From positions 1 through 64,000 of the forward strand of contig JBAXOA010000004.1 in the NCBI GenBank assembly GCA_037133495.1: a stretch of DNA of 64,000 bases, written 5' to 3'. This stretch comes from JAAFHB01 sp037133495 (GTDB lineage Bacteria > Bacteroidota > Bacteroidia > Bacteroidales > Prolixibacteraceae). Positions 62,026 through 64,000 of the stretch are shown here, piece by piece. Below the pieces are notes generated by a model. The model did no database searches and was not told the DNA's origin. It saw nothing but the letters and a program-made list of their open reading frames with translations. The translations under genes were made by a program, and so were the position numbers. How positions within the stretch are numbered: position 1 is the first letter of the stretch; the number at the start of each line of letters is the position of its first letter.

Positions 62026-63624
62026 ATGGTTTCAAAAAAAATAGCTGATTCATTATTTTTGCTTGATGTACCCACTGAAAAATTAAAACGAGCTCAGATC
62101 AGGGCTGCTATTGAGTCTTATTTTCTTAAAAATAAGGTGATGCCACCTGTTAACTACGAAAATTTGGTGCGATTTGCCGATTTGCTGATCGAGACAGAAA
62201 AATGGGAAGTGCGTTACCATGCATTCATTATGGTTTGTTGCGGCAACGCAATCTGGCGGTCGGTCGTGGGTGCAATTCCCTTCAGCCGACGTATTTTTCT
62301 GCTTCCGCATTGTCTTCGGAATGTAGCAATATGCAAAGCGCCAAAAGATGAACTTGGACTGTTGTGTGCCGAATGCGGCAAATGCAGTATTTCAGGTTTT
62401 TTACGTGAGGCTGAAAATCTAGGTTATGTTGCTTTGGTTACAGAGGGAACGACTATAACTACACGCTTGATTGAAAGTGGAAAAGTAGATGCCGTAATCG
62501 GAGTCGGATGCATGGAAGTTTTGCAAAAAATGTTCGCCTCAGTGAGCAAGTATTCTATTCCGGGTATCGGAATTCCTTTGACCTCATGTGGCTGTGTCGA
62601 TACAACGGCTGATGATGAGTGGATCAGACAAGAAATCCACAATTTTCGTGAAGATTCTTCGATCCGTTTGCTTAATCTGAACTATCTGAGGAATAAATCT
62701 GCTTCTATTTTTGGAGAAGAACAATTGACCCGGATCCTGGGTGTTGCCAAAAACAGAACTGAAGCCATTGCATTTGAATCATTGCTTTCCGGAGGTCAGC
62801 GTTTACGACCATTCCTTGCCGTACTGGCATATGAGGCATTTGTAATTGAACCGGATCCTGCCGTTTTGAATATGCTTGCATTGTCAGTCGAATGTTTTCA
62901 TAAAGCCTCGCTTATTCATGATGATATCGAAGATGACGATGATATCCGTTATGGGAAAGAGACCATTCACGCACGCTATGGAATCCCCGTAGCAATCAAT
63001 GTTGGCGATTATTTACTTGGCGAAGGATACCGGTTAATTTCAGAAAGCTCCCTTCCCTCAGAAATCATTCGTGAAGGAATAAAAATTGTCGCCCGAGGCC
63101 ACCGAAGCCTCACAATAGGTCAAGGCACCGAATTAATTTCGATTCATTCCAAAGAGATTCTCTCATTAAATGAAATGCTTGAACTGTTTGATAATAAAAC
63201 GTCAGCAGCATTCAGAGTTTCTCTTTTACTGGGTGCAGCAGTTGGCGGGGCTTCACACGATATGATCGAGGTATTGAGTCGTTTCAGTAAATTTATTGGC
63301 ATTGCTTATCAGATAAAAGATGATTTATCTGATTATCAAGGAAGTAAAGGCGATATTGCCGTCCGTAAATTTTCCATCCTGCTCTCTGTTTTATCTGAGA
63401 AACTTCCTCTGTCTGAAAATATAATACTTCTAAACGCTTTTTCTGCAAATGATTACGATGCTATTTATGGGTTGATTGATCAATACCATATTCAGGATAC
63501 CACGAAAGAGATCTTGATCAGTACCATTCAGGAAGCTAAAGATTGTCTTGAAAATATCTCAAATATGGGTCTTAAACTGGCATTATATGAAATTTTGGGA
63601 AAAATTTTTAAAGATTATATTTAA
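62026..63624 (+). CDS. DUF116 domain fused to polyprenyl diphosphate synthase
   Basis: The 532-residue protein has two parts. Residues about 30-200 are DUF116-like with cysteine-bearing motifs LLPHCLRN, LCAECGKCSISGF, GVGCMEVLQK and SCGCVDTT, probably metal- or Fe-S-binding. Residues about 235-530 are a trans-polyprenyl synthase with LLSGGQRLRPFLAVLAYEA, the first Asp-rich motif IHDDIEDDDD (about 302-311), GDYLLGEGYRLI and the second motif YQIKDDLSDYQG (about 427-438). The synthase would condense IPP onto allylic diphosphates; chain length cannot be read reliably. It belongs to the operon with the radical SAM enzyme. The downstream gene begins inside its 3' end. Confidence 0.85.
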   Translation: MVSKKIADSLFLLDVPTEKLKRAQIRAAIESYFLKNKVMPPVNYENLVRFADLLIETEKWEVRYHAFIMVCCGNAIWRSVVGAIPFSRRIFLLPHCLRNVAICKAPKDELGLLCAECGKCSISGFLREAENLGYVALVTEGTTITTRLIESGKVDAVIGVGCMEVLQKMFASVSKYSIPGIGIPLTSCGCVDTTADDEWIRQEIHNFREDSSIRLLNLNYLRNKSASIFGEEQLTRILGVAKNRTEAIAFESLLSGGQRLRPFLAVLAYEAFVIEPDPAVLNMLALSVECFHKASLIHDDIEDDDDIRYGKETIHARYGIPVAINVGDYLLGEGYRLISESSLPSEIIREGIKIVARGHRSLTIGQGTELISIHSKEILSLNEMLELFDNKTSAAFRVSLLLGAAVGGASHDMIEVLSRFSKFIGIAYQIKDDLSDYQGSKGDIAVRKFSILLSVLSEKLPLSENIILLNAFSANDYDAIYGLIDQYHIQDTTKEILISTIQEAKDCLENISNMGLKLALYEILGKIFKDYI

Positions 63625-64000
63625 GATCGGCGCACAGCGGCAATTAAAAAAAGTGAGTCCAAAACTGCTCGAACCGGTATTGGCTAAATCCGCCATGATG
63701 CTGGATCCCGAAATGATTACTGAAATAAAAAGCTATATCATTGGCAGACAAACTACTCAAGGCGGATTTGCTGACAGAGGTGAAAAGTGTGATTTATACT
63801 ACACGCTCTTTGGATATTATATCGCTGAAGCTTTTTCAGTTACTGAAGTAATCATACCTTTAAAAAAATATGTTGCCGAAATAGTTAAAACAAACGCTTT
63901 ATCAGGAGTTCATTGCTATTGCGGTGCCATTTTGTATACTAAATTGGTTGGCCTTGATTCAACCACAGAAAGACTCAGAAAACAAATTGTAAATGATCTT
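63587..64000 (+). CDS. Alpha/alpha-toroid protein, prenyltransferase/terpene-cyclase-like (3' end outside window)
   Basis: The frame is open from ATG 63587 to the right edge (138 codons) and overlaps the DUF116-synthase gene by 38 bp in a different frame. After a basic N-terminus (KFLKIIFKIGAQRQLKK) it reads IIGRQTTQGGFADRGEKCDLYYTLFGYYIAEAF. This resembles the Q..dGGF....sdlyyTlf repeats of protein-prenyltransferase beta subunits and of squalene/terpene cyclases. The catalytic part is beyond the window, so cyclase and transferase cannot be told apart. Tight linkage to a polyprenyl synthase supports a role in isoprenoid processing. Confidence 0.6.
   Translation, partial: MKFWEKFLKIIFKIGAQRQLKKVSPKLLEPVLAKSAMMLDPEMITEIKSYIIGRQTTQGGFADRGEKCDLYYTLFGYYIAEAFSVTEVIIPLKKYVAEIVKTNALSGVHCYCGAILYTKLVGLDSTTERLRKQIVNDL

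Noticed and set aside
1..64000. CRISPR arrays, insertion sequences, rRNA genes, prophage genes
   Set aside because: No regularly spaced repeats, transposase or integrase ORF, rRNA sequence or phage structural gene was seen in the window.

Overview
The window looks like a contiguous chromosomal piece of a Bacteroidota genome. I infer the order Bacteroidales or a neighbour, but the exact lineage cannot be settled from sequence alone. The base composition is AT-rich. Pointers to the phylum are a BtuB/BtuG-type vitamin B12 locus under a cobalamin riboswitch, tandem DUF6340 lipoproteins, a multi-repeat DUF349 protein, a long NusB, a fused 2-oxoacid dehydrogenase E1, TAnnTTTG-type promoter boxes and few Shine-Dalgarno sites.

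Layout. 0-1.4 kb: the 3' part of a membrane pyrophosphatase. 1.6-5.6 kb: 2-oxoglutarate dehydrogenase E2 and E1 (minus strand). 5.8-15.7 kb: AddB-like nuclease, trmD, a DUF349 protein, pyrG and yidC. 15.7-17.8 kb: a small accessory island with a decayed ORF followed by a SMC/OLD-like ATPase and a TOPRIM/DUF4276-like partner, which may be a two-gene defence system. 17.8-33.9 kb: one long minus-strand operon, the main discovery of the window. 34-36 kb: ribH, a shortened YwbE gene and a PAP2 phosphatase. 35.6-40.2 kb: a B12 uptake operon (surface lipoprotein, BtuB-like receptor, BtuG-like propeller) with its riboswitch. 40-50 kb: DUF2490 protein, pepD, two DUF6340 lipoproteins, an M48 protease, fabG, a SpoIIE-type phosphatase and a PorT-like barrel. 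50-56 kb: the conserved nusB-DUF1573-yajC-ybbR-coaE-TerB/DnaJ block, rhomboid protease and threonine aldolase. 56-59.7 kb: photolyase, an exonuclease/GIY-YIG fusion and an HD protein. 59.8-64 kb: tRNA-Arg(CCG), then an Fe-S protein, a radical SAM enzyme, a DUF116-polyprenyl synthase fusion and the start of an alpha/alpha-toroid (prenyltransferase/terpene-cyclase-like) protein running off the end.

The central operon joins two pathways normally described separately. In transcription order it encodes a branched-chain 2-oxoacid dehydrogenase-type E1, methylcrotonyl-CoA carboxylase beta, methylglutaconyl-CoA hydratase, methylcrotonyl-CoA carboxylase alpha with biotin domain, an acyl-CoA dehydrogenase, type 2 IPP isomerase, HMG-CoA reductase, phosphomevalonate kinase, diphosphomevalonate decarboxylase, mevalonate kinase, a UbiA/MenA prenyltransferase, lipoyl synthase, a ferredoxin reductase-like flavoprotein and a Cys-rich protein. 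Leucine breakdown by this route gives HMG-CoA, which is the substrate of the HMG-CoA reductase in the same operon. Neither HMG-CoA synthase nor HMG-CoA lyase is present in the operon. The simplest reading is a dedicated leucine-to-isoprenoid route ending in a prenylated lipid or quinone. A second isoprenoid locus at the right edge may use the product.

All functional calls come from motif reading and recall of families; no search was run.
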